Shown piece after piece: positions 54,800 through 64,000 of a DNA stretch of 64,000 bases. A program made the position numbers and the translations under genes. Position 1 is the first letter of the stretch. Every line of letters starts with the position of its first letter. Source of the stretch: Nitrosomonadaceae bacterium (GTDB lineage Bacteria > Pseudomonadota > Gammaproteobacteria > Burkholderiales > Nitrosomonadaceae); contig CAKKRD010000018.1 of assembly GCA_919902515.1 (NCBI GenBank), forward strand, positions 1 to 64,000. The letters are read 5' to 3'. Below the pieces are notes generated by a model. The model made no database searches, was not told where the DNA came from, and saw nothing but the letters and a program-made list of their open reading frames with translations.

Positions 54800-55813
54800 A
54801 TGCTCTATTCTCTGTTCCGCCCGTTGCTGTTCAGTCTCGACCCTGAAACTGCACACTGCATCACATTCAATGCAATCGAGAAAGCCCGCCAGCTCGGGCT
54901 GCTTCCAGGTCAGCCGTTTGCCTGCCAGCCGCGCAATGTCATGGGTCTTGATTTCCCCAACCCGGTCGGTCTGGCCGCCGGTCTGGACAAGGACGGAGAT
55001 CATATCGATGCGCTTGCCGCGCTCGGTTTCGGCTTCATCGAGATAGGCACGGTCACACCCCGTCCCCAGCCCGGGAATCCGCAGCCGCGGCTGTTTCGCC
55101 TCCCGCAGGCCAACGCCATCATCAACCGTCTGGGTTTCAATAATCACGGTGTGGACAGACTGGTAGCAAACGTCAAACGTTCAAATTATCGGGGTATCCT
55201 TGGCATCAACATTGGCAAGAATTTCGATACACCGGTGGATAGAGCCGCTGATGACTACCTGGTCGGTCTGCGCGAAGTTTACGCTCACGCCAGTTATGTA
55301 GTGGTCAATATTTCCTCGCCCAATACGCCCAATCTGCGGCAATTGCAAAATACCGCAGAGCTGGATCATTTACTGGGTGCGCTGAAAGCGGAACAAGAAA
55401 AGCTCACTGATAAACATGGCAGATATACGCCGCTGGCGGTGAAGATTGCTCCTGATCTGGAGCCGTCGCAAATCGAAGCCATCGCCGCACTGCTGATGCG
55501 GCACCGGATTGACGGCGTCATTGCTACCAACACCACTCTTTCACGGGCCGGTGTGGAAGCATTGCCGCATGCGCGCGAAGCCGGTGGATTGAGCGGTGCG
55601 CCGCTGACACAACGTGCCACTGCGGTTATCCGCCAATTGCATGCCGCGCTGCAAGGGACGCTGCCTATTATCGGCGTGGGCGGCATCATGTGTGCGGCAG
55701 ACGCAAAGGAAAAAATGGACGCGGGCGCAAGCCTGGTACAAATCTACACTGGCCTGATTTATCGCGGTCCCGATCTGGTGCGCGAGGCGGTACAGGCAGT
55801 GTGTGCAGCATGA
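54800..55813 (+). CDS. pyrD: Dihydroorotate dehydrogenase, quinone-dependent (class 2)
   Basis: The 337-residue flavoenzyme oxidises dihydroorotate to orotate at the inner membrane. The N-terminal amphipathic helix ([19 protein letters not shown]) is of class 2 type. Catalytic Ser lies in [16 protein letters not shown], and FMN-binding pieces are [20 protein letters not shown] and [12 protein letters not shown]. It is the second pyrimidine locus of the window, unlinked to pyrB. Confidence 0.95.
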   Translation: MLYSLFRPLLFSLDPETAHCITFNAIEKARQLGLLPGQPFACQPRNVMGLDFPNPVGLAAGLDKDGDHIDALAALGFGFIEIGTVTPRPQPGNPQPRLFRLPQANAIINRLGFNNHGVDRLVANVKRSNYRGILGINIGKNFDTPVDRAADDYLVGLREVYAHASYVVVNISSPNTPNLRQLQNTAELDHLLGALKAEQEKLTDKHGRYTPLAVKIAPDLEPSQIEAIAALLMRHRIDGVIATNTTLSRAGVEALPHAREAGGLSGAPLTQRATAVIRQLHAALQGTLPIIGVGGIMCAADAKEKMDAGASLVQIYTGLIYRGPDLVREAVQAVCAA

Positions 55814-55939
55814 ATTCCGTGGTAGCCGGATAAAGCCGTGTTGCCGTTGATGCTGCGGGCTGAAACGGCGATAATCTGTGCTTTCTGACCTTGCCATTAT
55901 CCCCGGTGCAGTGCTGGATTAGTCGTACTCAGGCTCTGG

Positions 55940-56605
55940 ATGAGAAAAAACCTGCTGATAGAGAAAATAGATGCCATCCTGCCGCAAACCCAGTGCCGCC
56001 AGTGTGGCTTTTCTGGTTGCGGGCCTTATGCGGCAGCGATTGCGGAAGGTAATGCGAATATCAATCAGTGTCCGCCAGGTGATGACGCCGGCATCCAGAA
56101 GCTGGCTGATTTGCTGGGGGTAAGGCCGATACCGCTGAATAGCGCGCATGGTGTGCCCAAACCCAGAGCAGTGGCGCTGATAGACGAGCAGATTTGCATC
56201 GGTTGTACGCTTTGCATCGAGGCTTGCCCGGTGGATGCGATTGTCGGTGCCGCCAAGCAAATGCACACTGTGATCGCTGCTGAATGCACCGGCTGTGAAC
56301 TCTGCCTTGCACCCTGTCCAGTGGATTGCATCAGCATGATCCCGATCGGGAAACAAATCAGCGCTGCAGCATGTGAACCTTGCATTGCCAGCGATGACTG
56401 GTTGCTGCGCGAGAATGAGATGAAAATGAAAGCGGCTGATCGTGCGCGCGCGCGCCACCAATTCAGGCTGAAAAGACTTGAGCGTGAAAAACAGGAGCAG
56501 GCAGAAAAGCTTGCGCAAAAAACTGGAACAATAGCCAGCGATCCCAGGAAAGTTGCAGTTCTGGCAGCACTGAAACGCACTATGACGGCCCGGTCAGATA
56601 ACTGA
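55940..56605 (+). CDS. RnfB-like soluble ferredoxin
   Basis: The 221-residue protein has an Fe-S domain ([13 protein letters not shown] with a fourth Cys in QCPPG) and then two [4Fe-4S] ferredoxin motifs, [12 protein letters not shown] and [12 protein letters not shown]. The N-terminal membrane helix of true RnfB is missing and no other rnf genes are adjacent. It belongs to the betaproteobacterial orphan form found beside nth. The C-terminus is a charged helix rich in Arg, Lys and Glu. Its role may be electron supply to an unknown partner. Confidence 0.85.
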   Translation: MRKNLLIEKIDAILPQTQCRQCGFSGCGPYAAAIAEGNANINQCPPGDDAGIQKLADLLGVRPIPLNSAHGVPKPRAVALIDEQICIGCTLCIEACPVDAIVGAAKQMHTVIAAECTGCELCLAPCPVDCISMIPIGKQISAAACEPCIASDDWLLRENEMKMKAADRARARHQFRLKRLEREKQEQAEKLAQKTGTIASDPRKVAVLAALKRTMTARSDN

Positions 56606-56654
56606 AGAACAATAACCTGGTTACTCCGTAGCTGAATGTCTTTCTATCCAATCC

Positions 56655-57302
56655 ATGAATCCAAGCAAACGTCGCGAAATTTTCACCCGCTTCAGGGCGG
56701 CTAATCCTCATCCCACGACCGAGCTGGAATACAGCACGCCATTCGAGTTGCTGGTAGCAGTGGTGCTCTCCGCCCAGGCTACCGACAAGAGCGTGAATCT
56801 GGCAACCAGGAAATTGTTCCCCCAAGCCAATACGCCGGAAAAAATTCTCGCTCTGGGGGAGGCCGGATTGCGCGACGCCATCAAGAGCATTGGACTATTT
56901 AAAACCAAGGCGAAGAATATCCTGGCCACTTGCAAGCTGCTGATTCAGCATCATGGTAGCCAGGTGCCACAGACGCGTGATCAGTTGGAGAAGCTTCCTG
57001 GCGTGGGACGCAAGACCGCCAACGTAATTCTGAATACCGCGTTTGGCGAACCTACCATCGCGGTGGACACGCATATTTTCCGGGTTGCCAACCGCACTGG
57101 CATTGCCCCTGGGAAGAATGTACTGGAAGTGGAACTAAAACTGCTGAAGTTCATCCCGCAGGAATTCCGCCATGACGCCCACCATTGGCTGATCCTGCAC
57201 GGACGCTATGTGTGCAAGGCGCGCAAGCCGGAATGCCCTGTGTGTATCATTAACGATTTGTGCGAGTTCAAGCAGAAAACCTTGAAGAATAATTCCATTT
57301 GA
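56655..57302 (+). CDS. nth: Endonuclease III
   Basis: The 215-residue DNA glycosylase/AP lyase removes oxidised pyrimidines. The helix-hairpin-helix LEKLPGVGRKTANVIL contains the catalytic Lys, VDTHIFRVANR the catalytic Asp, and the C-terminal [4Fe-4S] cluster cysteines are CKARKPECPVCIINDLC. It follows the RnfB-like gene by 49 bases, and a DUF1841 gene follows. Confidence 0.96.
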   Translation: MNPSKRREIFTRFRAANPHPTTELEYSTPFELLVAVVLSAQATDKSVNLATRKLFPQANTPEKILALGEAGLRDAIKSIGLFKTKAKNILATCKLLIQHHGSQVPQTRDQLEKLPGVGRKTANVILNTAFGEPTIAVDTHIFRVANRTGIAPGKNVLEVELKLLKFIPQEFRHDAHHWLILHGRYVCKARKPECPVCIINDLCEFKQKTLKNNSI

Positions 57303-57317
57303 ATACCGGCATATTGG

Positions 57318-57746
57318 ATGTTTAACCCTTCCAGAGACCAGGCGCGGCAGCTCTTCTTCGATACTTGGCGCAAGTATCGCCAGCGGGAAATTCTTTCCGG
57401 CATGGAAGACATGGCGCTGGAGGTCATCCTGCTGCACCCGGAATACCAGGCCATACTGGCTGACGAAGACCGCTATCGAGACAAGGATTACCTACCTGAA
57501 ATGGGAGACACCAACCCTTTTTTGCATATGAGCATGCATGTCGCCATCAAGGAGCAGCTTTCCATAGATCAACCTGTGGGAATACGCGAACGTTTTGAGC
57601 GTCTGCTGAAAAAAACCGGCAGCGAGCACGACGCCATGCATCAAATCATGGAATGTCTTGCGGAAATGATCTGGCAAGCACAACGTAGCCAGTCGGCACC
57701 GGATGCCACGATCTATTTTGATTGCCTGGATAGGCGGGGGAATTGA
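57318..57746 (+). CDS. DUF1841 family protein
   Basis: The 142-residue soluble protein begins MFNPSRDQARQLFFDTWRKY and includes HPEYQAIL, NPFLHMSMHVAIKEQ and SEHDAMHQIMECLAEMIW. The conserved His residues could bind a metal. The family is unknown in function and very often follows nth in betaproteobacteria, as here (15 bases apart). A terminator follows. Confidence 0.85.
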   Translation: MFNPSRDQARQLFFDTWRKYRQREILSGMEDMALEVILLHPEYQAILADEDRYRDKDYLPEMGDTNPFLHMSMHVAIKEQLSIDQPVGIRERFERLLKKTGSEHDAMHQIMECLAEMIWQAQRSQSAPDATIYFDCLDRRGN

Positions 57747-57758
57747 TCTGTGGCTAAT

Positions 57759-57792
57759 AAAAAAACAGGACGCAAACGCGTCCTGTTTTTTT
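57759..57792. terminator. Bidirectional Rho-independent terminator
   Basis: A run of A precedes a perfect stem ACAGGACGC/GCGTCCTGT with an AAA-type loop, and a run of T follows. It lies between the DUF1841 gene and the convergent cytochrome gene, so it can stop both. Confidence 0.92.
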
Positions 57793-57811
57793 ATGCACGG
57801 TTCTGGCTATG

Positions 57812-58135
57812 CTACCTGGTTCTCAGACCGGACTGAGTCGCATAATAGGCCGCCAGATTTTCAACGTCTTCTTTGCTCAAGGCTGCGGCCATGCCGGCCA
57901 TGATGGGGTCTTTGCGAGCACCAGACTTATAGTCGTTCAGGGCTTTTGCCAGATAATCCGCATGCTGTCCGCCGAGCTTGGGAAAATTCGGGGCAGGGCT
58001 ATTGCCGTCGGCCCCATGACACGCAGCACAGGCTTCCCCCGCTTTTCTCTTGCCAGCCTCGATATCGGCTGCTATTCCCTGTCCAGAAATCAACAGCAAT
58101 GCGCCGCTCATTGCGGCAATGACGATTTTTTTCAT
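57812..58135 (-). CDS. Monohaem class I cytochrome c (c553/c4-like)
   Basis: The 107-residue protein has a signal peptide (1-22, ending GQGIAA). The haem motif CAACH lies at about 36-40, with a distal Met expected in PIMAGMA. It is a periplasmic electron carrier related to one half of cytochrome c4. AAGGAAA precedes the ATG. It follows a second small cytochrome of the same type by 27 bases. Confidence 0.9.
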   Translation of the reverse strand: MKKIVIAAMSGALLLISGQGIAADIEAGKRKAGEACAACHGADGNSPAPNFPKLGGQHADYLAKALNDYKSGARKDPIMAGMAAALSKEDVENLAAYYATQSGLRTR

Positions 58136-58162
58136 AATGATTTCCTTACGTGAATGATGAAA

Positions 58163-58498
58163 TTATCTTCCACCGCTGGTGTAATAGGCGACTACATCCT
58201 GCATATCCTGCGCGGAAAGGGTGGCCGCGATGGCGTCCATGCTGGGATGGCTACGGTTACCAGACTTGTAGCCTTCCAGCGCCTTGATCATGTAAGCGCC
58301 ATGCTGCCCTCTGAGCTTGGGCACATGATAAACCTTGGGGAAGGCGGTACGATAGCCCTCTATGTCATGGCAACCGGTGCACATGGAAGCTTTTTGCTTG
58401 CCCGCTGCGGCGTCGCCGACAGCTTGAGCCTGAGCGACACTGGAAATTGCCAAGAGCAGGCTTCCGGCAAGTAGTTTCACCATTGCTGATTGTTTCAT
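58163..58498 (-). CDS. Monohaem class I cytochrome c
   Basis: The protein has about 111 residues from ATG 58498, chosen for GAGGGGG upstream and the signal peptide that begins there. The haem site is CTGCH, and the axial Met lies near HPSMDAI. Like its neighbour it matches half of a dihaem c4. The two genes may supply the two lobes as separate proteins. The partner oxidase is not in the window. Confidence 0.88.
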   Translation of the reverse strand: MKQSAMVKLLAGSLLLAISSVAQAQAVGDAAAGKQKASMCTGCHDIEGYRTAFPKVYHVPKLRGQHGAYMIKALEGYKSGNRSHPSMDAIAATLSAQDMQDVVAYYTSGGR

Positions 58499-58589
58499 TG
58501 TGGGCACCCCCTCTTCAAAAAGAGCAACTGTAAACGATGTGTCATTTTCGGTCAATGAATAAAGTGGTAAGAAACACTGGAATCCGTCA

Positions 58590-60515
58590 CTATTTCTTTC
58601 CGCCAGCCGTTATGTGTTTTGCTTCCAGTTCATCCCATCGAGCAAGACAGTTTATGAGTTCTTCCTCGACGGCGGCAAAGCGCGCTTGCAGCGCTCTCGC
58701 TTCCTCCGGATTATCGCGGTAAATAGTCGGGGTGCCCAGCCGGTGGGTAATGTCAGCCTGTTCCCGTTCCAGGGTTTCGATCTTCGCTGGCAGTGCCTCC
58801 AGTTCGCGCATTTCATTGGAGCTCAATTTGGGGCGGAGGGTCGGTTTGGACACTTTTGCCGATGAGGCCAAGGGCTGTGGTTGAGCCGCTTCCTGTTTTG
58901 CCGCCGTTTTCACAAAGTTCTTCGCCCGTACCCAGTCATCATAGCCGCCAACATATTCCTGCAGTATGCCATCGCCCTCAAATGCGATCACCTGAGTCAC
59001 CACGTTGTCGAGAAATGCGCGATCGTGGCTGACCAGGAACAGGGTGCCGGAATACTCTTGCAGCAACACTTCCAGCAGCTCCAGGGTTTCGATGTCCAGA
59101 TCGTTGGTGGGTTCATCGAGCACCAGCACGTTGCTGGGACGGGTGAATAAGCGTGCCAGCAACAGCCGATTGCGTTCGCCGCCGGAGAGCGATTTTACGG
59201 GTGAGCGCGCCCGCTCCGGCGCAAACAGGAAATCCTCCAGATAGCTGATGACATGTTTCTTCGCTCCGCCGATTTCGATGAAATCCGAGCCTTGGCTGAT
59301 GGTGTCTATCAGCGTCGCTTCCTCGTCCAGTTGCTCGCGCATCTGATCGAAATAAGCCACGGCAAGTTTGGTTCCCTGCCGCACTATGCCGCTATCGGGC
59401 TGCAATTCACCCAGTATCAGCTTCAGCAGGGTGGACTTTCCGGCGCCATTGGGTCCCAGCAGCCCCACCCGGTCGCCACGCATGATGCGGCAGGAAAAAT
59501 CCTTGATGACGATTTTGTCGCCATAACTCTTGCTGACGTGCTCCAGTTCAGCCACCACGCGTCCGGATCGCGCCCCCTCATCCACGCTGAGATTGACCGT
59601 TCCCACCCGATTGCGCCGCGCCGCCCGCTCCAAACGCAGCGCCTCCAGTTGCCGCACTCTGCCTTCATTGCGCGTACGGCGTGCCTGGATGCCTTTGCGT
59701 ATCCAGATTTCTTCTTGCGCCAATACCTTGTCAAATTTCTGGTTATGGGTGGCCTCAACTTCCAGCATCTCCTCCTTTTTGCGTTGATATTCTGCGAACT
59801 TGCATGGAAAAGTTGCTAACTTACCGCGATCAAGCTCGATGATTCGTGTCGCCACATTATCCAGAAAACGCCGGTCATGGGTGACGAATAGCACGCTGCC
59901 GGCAAAATCCTTGAGCAATCCTTCCAGCCATTCAATAGAGGAAAAATCCAGGTGATTGGTTGGCTCATCCAGCAGCAGCACGTCGGGCGACACTACCAGT
60001 GCGCGCGCCAGCGCGACCCGTTTTTTCAGTCCGCCGGAAAGGTGTCCGATCAAAGTATCTTCGGGAAGGTTAAGCTGGTGGATGACAGTCTCTACCTTGC
60101 CCTGGATGCGCCAACCATCCTGGGCCTCCAGTTCACCCTGCAAATCCTGCAAGCGATCAAGTAGTGCTTCGGTATCTCCTGCGCCGTCACTCAGAGCATG
60201 AGACACCTCGTGGTAATCAAGCAGCACCTGACTGACCGCACCCAAGCCGTTGGACACCTCTTGGAACACTGTATTGGCTGCATCCAACTCCGGTTCCTGC
60301 GGCACATAGGCCAGCTTCAATGCAGGCGCGCGCCATACCTTGCCATCATCCAGCTTGATTTCACCCGCCAGAATGCGCAACAAACTGGACTTGCCACCGC
60401 CGTTCCTGCCAATCAGGCCGATGCGCTCGCCCGAATCAAGCTGCAAATCTACATGATCAAGCAGCGCATGGTGGCCAAAGGCAAGACAGACTTTTTCGAG
60501 AGTAATGAGAGGCAT
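58590..60515 (-). CDS. uup: ABC-F family ATPase Uup
   Basis: The 641-residue protein has two ABC ATPase domains joined by a linker and no membrane segment. The first has Walker A GRNGGGKSSLL, signature LSGGLKKRVALARAL and Walker B VLLLDEPTNHLD. The second has GPNGAGKSTLL, LSGGERNRLLLARL and VLVLDEPTNDLD. The C-terminal coiled coil (about 555-640) is typical of Uup, which acts on ribosomes or DNA structures. It sits downstream of gatB on the same strand. Confidence 0.95.
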   Translation of the reverse strand: MPLITLEKVCLAFGHHALLDHVDLQLDSGERIGLIGRNGGGKSSLLRILAGEIKLDDGKVWRAPALKLAYVPQEPELDAANTVFQEVSNGLGAVSQVLLDYHEVSHALSDGAGDTEALLDRLQDLQGELEAQDGWRIQGKVETVIHQLNLPEDTLIGHLSGGLKKRVALARALVVSPDVLLLDEPTNHLDFSSIEWLEGLLKDFAGSVLFVTHDRRFLDNVATRIIELDRGKLATFPCKFAEYQRKKEEMLEVEATHNQKFDKVLAQEEIWIRKGIQARRTRNEGRVRQLEALRLERAARRNRVGTVNLSVDEGARSGRVVAELEHVSKSYGDKIVIKDFSCRIMRGDRVGLLGPNGAGKSTLLKLILGELQPDSGIVRQGTKLAVAYFDQMREQLDEEATLIDTISQGSDFIEIGGAKKHVISYLEDFLFAPERARSPVKSLSGGERNRLLLARLFTRPSNVLVLDEPTNDLDIETLELLEVLLQEYSGTLFLVSHDRAFLDNVVTQVIAFEGDGILQEYVGGYDDWVRAKNFVKTAAKQEAAQPQPLASSAKVSKPTLRPKLSSNEMRELEALPAKIETLEREQADITHRLGTPTIYRDNPEEARALQARFAAVEEELINCLARWDELEAKHITAGGKK

Positions 60516-60650
60516 GGGTGTGGAAATGGGGGTTCAGCAGATTGGCAGGGGCGGGATTCTGCCATGCTTCGTGGGGTTTGGCAAAGTATCGCACATCACC
60601 TGGGGTGAGATTGGAACGTGAACCCTGGTTCAGGGTTCATGCTTCACGAC

Positions 60651-62105
60651 TCATTCCGTCAGTTTCTTCTTCAACAGCTCATTTACTTGTGCAGGGTTGG
60701 CTTTGCCCTTGGTGGCCTTCATCGCCTGGCCAACAAGGGAATTGAAAGCTTTTTCTTTCCCATTGCGATAATCGGCTACCTGCTGCGGGTTAGCGGCAAG
60801 AATGCCGGCTATGAGCTGCTCGATCTCGCCCGCGTCCGAAATCTGTTTCAGACCTTTGGTTTCAATAATGATGTCGGCATCACCCCCGCATTCGCCGCGC
60901 CACATGGCGTCGAACACGTCCTTGGCGGTTTTTCCCGAGACGGTTCCGTCGCTGATGCGTAACAGCAGTCCTGCCAATTGTGCCGGGCTGACAGGGCATT
61001 GCGCGATATCCATCGCCTCTCTGTGCAAACGTCCGTTTACTTCGCCCATGATCCAGTTGGCGCAGAGCTTGGCTTGTGTTGGCAACAGCTTCACCGTGCT
61101 CTCAAAATAATCTGCCATTTCTCTGGTCGCGGTCAGCACCCCGGCATCGTATGCGGAGAGACTGTATTCAGCCATATAGCTGCTGCGTTTGGCTTCAGGC
61201 AACTCCGGCAACATTGCTCTCACGCGGTTGATCCAATCCGCAGAGATTTCGAGCGGCAGCAAATCCGGATCAGGAAAGTAGCGGTAATCCTGCGCATCTT
61301 CCTTGCTGCGCATGGCGCGGGTCTCATCCTTGTCCGAGTCGTAGAGCCGGGTTTCCTGGCGTATGGTTCCGCCATCTTCCAGAATCTCCATCTGCCGCTT
61401 GGCCTCGTAGTCAATCGCCTTTTCGAGAAAACGGAATGAGTTGAGATTCTTGATTTCGCAGCGGGTGCCGAGCTTGTCCGAGCCGAGGGGCCTTACCGAT
61501 ACATTGGCGTCGCAACGGAATGAACCTTCCTGCATGTTGCCGTCGCAGATGTCGATCCAGCGCACCAGCGAGTGCAGGGTTTTGGCAAAAGCCACTGCTT
61601 CCGCGCTGCTGCGCATATCCGGCTCGGAAACGATTTCCAGCAGCGGCGTACCGGCACGATTCAAATCAATGCCGGTCATGCCTTGAAAATCCTCATGCAG
61701 TGACTTGCCCGCATCTTCCTCCAGATGTGCCCGGGTGAGGCGGATGGTTTTCTCGCACTCGCTTCCATCGCCGCCAATCTGAATAATCTTTACACTGCCG
61801 CCCGCGACCACTGGCAGCTCGTACTGGCTGATCTGATAACCTTTGGGCAGGTCGGGATAAAAATAATTCTTGCGCGCGAATATCGAAGGCGAATTAATTT
61901 TTGCACCCACCGCCAAACCAAGCCTGATTGCCCGCTCCACTGCGCCGCGATTCAATACCGGCAACACGCCCGGCAGCGCGATATCCACCGCGCATGCCTG
62001 GGCGTTGGGTGCCGCTCCAAACGCAGTCGGTGCACCGGAGAATATTTTTGATCGGGTCGAGAGCTGCGTATGCACCTCAAGACCAATTACGATTTCCCAT
62101 TGCAT
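60651..62105 (-). CDS. gatB: Aspartyl/glutamyl-tRNA amidotransferase subunit B
   Basis: The 484-residue subunit holds the kinase site that phosphorylates Glu- or Asp-tRNA before amidation. The start [15 protein letters not shown], the zinc/kinase segments and the [11 protein letters not shown] motif are complete. The tail domain ends in [13 protein letters not shown]. It is 19 bases after gatA in the same operon. Confidence 0.96.
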   Translation of the reverse strand: MQWEIVIGLEVHTQLSTRSKIFSGAPTAFGAAPNAQACAVDIALPGVLPVLNRGAVERAIRLGLAVGAKINSPSIFARKNYFYPDLPKGYQISQYELPVVAGGSVKIIQIGGDGSECEKTIRLTRAHLEEDAGKSLHEDFQGMTGIDLNRAGTPLLEIVSEPDMRSSAEAVAFAKTLHSLVRWIDICDGNMQEGSFRCDANVSVRPLGSDKLGTRCEIKNLNSFRFLEKAIDYEAKRQMEILEDGGTIRQETRLYDSDKDETRAMRSKEDAQDYRYFPDPDLLPLEISADWINRVRAMLPELPEAKRSSYMAEYSLSAYDAGVLTATREMADYFESTVKLLPTQAKLCANWIMGEVNGRLHREAMDIAQCPVSPAQLAGLLLRISDGTVSGKTAKDVFDAMWRGECGGDADIIIETKGLKQISDAGEIEQLIAGILAANPQQVADYRNGKEKAFNSLVGQAMKATKGKANPAQVNELLKKKLTE

Positions 62106-62124
62106 TTTTTTGTGTCTCTACAGT

Positions 62125-63585
62125 TCAGGCAATCAGTTTGTCGGGCATCCGAATATGCCAATCCGTTACCTGCTGGTACTGGTGGGCCACATTCAGCATT
62201 TGTGCTTCGGCAAAATAATTGCCGATGATATGCAAACCCACCGGCCGATTATTATCGCCAAAGCCCGCAGGAATGGACATGCCAGGCAGCCCGGCCAGAT
62301 TGGTGGCGATAGTGTAGGTATCGGACAGATACATCTGCACCGGATTACTGCTTTTTTCTCCCAAGGCGAATGCAACCGTGGGCGTGGTCGGCCCCATGAT
62401 GATGTCGCACTGCGCGAAGGCTGCGGCAAAATCCTGTGCAATCAAGCGGCGCAGTTTTTGTGCCTGAATATAGTAAGCGTCGTAATAACCGTGCGACAGC
62501 ACGTAGGTGCCGATCAGAATGCGGCGCTTTACTTCCGCGCCAAAACCCTGCGCCCGGCTTTTCTGATACATGTCATTGAGATCGGTATATTCCGGAGCCC
62601 GATAGCCGTAGCGCACACCATCAAAACGGGATAGATTGCTGGACGCCTCCGCCGGGGCCAGCACATAGTAAACAGGAATTGAGAGTTTGGTATTGGGTAG
62701 CGACACTTCCACCGTTTCTGCGCCCAGCTTGCGATATTCTGCGATGGCAGCCTCCACCGCACGCGCCACATCGGCGCTCATCCCCGCGACGAAATACTCT
62801 TTCGGCAAGCCGATGCGCAGGCCTTGAAGCGGCCCTGCCAGATCGCGCGCGTAATCCTCGGGCGCACGCTGCAGACTGGTCGAGTCGCGCGTATCGAATC
62901 CCGCCATGACGTTCAACATCAAGGCCAGATCTTCCGCCGATTTCGCCATCGGCCCGCCTTGGTCAAGACTCGAAGCAAACGCAATCATGCCGTAGCGTGA
63001 TACCAGCCCGTAAGTCGGTTTGATACCGGAGATGCCGCATAGAGCCGCCGGCTGGCGGATGGAGCCGCCAGTGTCGGTACCGGTGGCGGCGGGCGCCATG
63101 CGCGCAGCCACGGCACAGGCCGAACCGCCGGAGCTGCCGCCCGGCACCGCCGTGATATCCCAGGGGTTTTTTACCGGACCGTAGAACGAGGTCTCGTTGC
63201 TTGACCCCATGGCAAATTCATCCATGTTGGTTTTGCCGATATTTACCGCGCCGGCGGCATTGAAACGCTCAATTACACCGGCATCGTAGGGCGAAACGAA
63301 ATTGGACAGCATTTTCGACCCGCAGGTGGTCAACCATCCCTTGGTACAGAAAATGTCTTTCTGGGCAATGGGGATGCCGGTCAGCGGCTGCGCCTGCCCG
63401 GATGCGATCATCGCATCGGCAGTCTGTGCCTGGGCGAGGCTCATCTTTTCATCGACTGTGATGAAAGCATTGTAGTCTGGGTTCAATGCTTTTACGCGCT
63501 TGAGAAATTCGCCAGTCAGCTCGACGCTGGAGATTTTTTTAGTGGCGAGCAGGGTGGAGAGCTGTTTGAGGCTGGAATTCAACAT
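62125..63585 (-). CDS. gatA: Aspartyl/glutamyl-tRNA amidotransferase subunit A
   Basis: The 486-residue amidase frees ammonia from glutamine and passes it to GatB. The amidase signature is intact: [12 protein letters not shown] carries the catalytic Lys, and [17 protein letters not shown] with [17 protein letters not shown] the two serines. It lies between gatC and gatB. Confidence 0.97.
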   Translation of the reverse strand: MLNSSLKQLSTLLATKKISSVELTGEFLKRVKALNPDYNAFITVDEKMSLAQAQTADAMIASGQAQPLTGIPIAQKDIFCTKGWLTTCGSKMLSNFVSPYDAGVIERFNAAGAVNIGKTNMDEFAMGSSNETSFYGPVKNPWDITAVPGGSSGGSACAVAARMAPAATGTDTGGSIRQPAALCGISGIKPTYGLVSRYGMIAFASSLDQGGPMAKSAEDLALMLNVMAGFDTRDSTSLQRAPEDYARDLAGPLQGLRIGLPKEYFVAGMSADVARAVEAAIAEYRKLGAETVEVSLPNTKLSIPVYYVLAPAEASSNLSRFDGVRYGYRAPEYTDLNDMYQKSRAQGFGAEVKRRILIGTYVLSHGYYDAYYIQAQKLRRLIAQDFAAAFAQCDIIMGPTTPTVAFALGEKSSNPVQMYLSDTYTIATNLAGLPGMSIPAGFGDNNRPVGLHIIGNYFAEAQMLNVAHQYQQVTDWHIRMPDKLIA

Positions 63586-63649
63586 GGTATTTGCGAGGCA
63601 GGATAGGTCGTAGAAAAGTGAGGGCGGATTCCAAAGCCATGTTGACGCA

Positions 63650-63937
63650 TCACTCGATGACTTTCGGCACCAGATAAAGCCCTACTTCGGTTTTGGGGGC
63701 TATCGACTGAAATAATTCGCGCTGATCGGACTCGGTTACCGTATCATCGCGCAACCGCTGCACCACATCCTGAGCATGCGACATAGGCTCAATGGCGGAC
63801 GTGTCTACCGCCTGCATTTGCTCGATCAGGCCGAAAATCCCAGATAGCTGAATCAGCGCGGTGGCTGCCTCAGTTTCACTGACTTCAATGCAGGCAAGAT
63901 TTGCAACGCGTTTTATATCGTCCAGAGACAATGACAT
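63650..63937 (-). CDS. gatC: Aspartyl/glutamyl-tRNA amidotransferase subunit C
   Basis: The 95-residue subunit begins [20 protein letters not shown] and stabilises the GatA-GatB interface. It is the first gene of the gatCAB operon, with 64 bases to gatA. Upstream to the window end the sequence is A+T-rich (TATATTATATG on the minus strand), a plausible promoter region. Confidence 0.94.
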   Translation of the reverse strand: MSLSLDDIKRVANLACIEVSETEAATALIQLSGIFGLIEQMQAVDTSAIEPMSHAQDVVQRLRDDTVTESDQRELFQSIAPKTEVGLYLVPKVIE

Positions 63938-64000
63938 CGGCTGCCAAAACCCTTATATTCAAACATATAATATAGAGTATCATAGCCCGGTTAATCGACG

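Overview
The window looks like chromosome of a betaproteobacterium, most likely of the Nitrosomonadales/Gallionellales type. This is inferred from gene content and order, not from a marker gene. The supporting groups are gatCAB, aat-bpt, a soluble RnfB-like ferredoxin next to nth and a DUF1841 gene, pyrR-pyrB-catalytically dead pyrC, ruvX-algH, rho-trxA, and tandem small c-type cytochromes. No tRNA, rRNA, CRISPR array or complete insertion sequence was recognised.

Layout: (1) 1-7301 is a minus-strand HME-RND metal efflux operon (CzcI-like peptide, CzcC, CzcB, CzcA). It ends in an MFS gene broken at the left edge, apparently by an insertion sequence. (2) 7388-16428 holds a GH13 amylase-like enzyme, a cupin, a membrane protein, a Lon protease, a small YdaT-like protein, a lipoprotein, an acetyltransferase, a DASS transporter and a hypoxanthine-DNA glycosylase. 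(3) 16641-19348 carries a papain-like protease fused to a six-repeat PLL-like lectin propeller. Its stop overlaps (ATGA) the start of a chagasin-like (I42) cysteine-protease inhibitor, and a BON lipoprotein follows. (4) 19400-25800 is an accessory island: an orphan lysozyme, a Sel1 protein, a MITE-like inverted repeat, a hairpin cluster of IS200/IS605 type, and a run of minus-strand small genes with integron attC-like junctions and no integrase in view.

(5) 25846-31462 contains ppa, an alpha/beta hydrolase, an MFS-DUF3025 pair, a glycerophosphodiesterase and an exported MsrB-MsrA pair. (6) 31810-38293 is a plus-strand operon resembling arsenosugar biosynthesis clusters: flavoprotein disulfide reductase, VTT membrane protein, ArsS-like radical SAM enzyme, ArsM-like methyltransferase, two sugar/nucleotidyl-type transferases (TIGR04283 and TIGR04282 types) and an AhpD-like protein. 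Methylation of arsenic, adenosylation by the radical SAM enzyme and later glycosyl transfer would fit the set. (7) 38443-49424 is housekeeping: class I aldolase, M48 protease, rpmE, rho, trxA, M3 oligopeptidase, the pyrimidine genes, ruvX and algH.

(8) 49578-53710 has a gene remnant, comEA, an outer-membrane barrel protein preceded by a coupled 37-residue secreted peptide, an Rrf2 regulator, and the N-end-rule pair aat-bpt. (9) 53741-64000 has a TPR protein, pyrD, the RnfB-like ferredoxin, nth, a DUF1841 protein, two cytochromes c, the ABC-F ATPase Uup, and gatB, gatA, gatC read right to left.

The most unusual items are the coupled protease-lectin/chagasin pair, the possible integron cassette run, the arsenosugar-like operon, and the small coupled peptide upstream of a barrel gene that carries a second in-frame barrel C-terminus after its stop codon.
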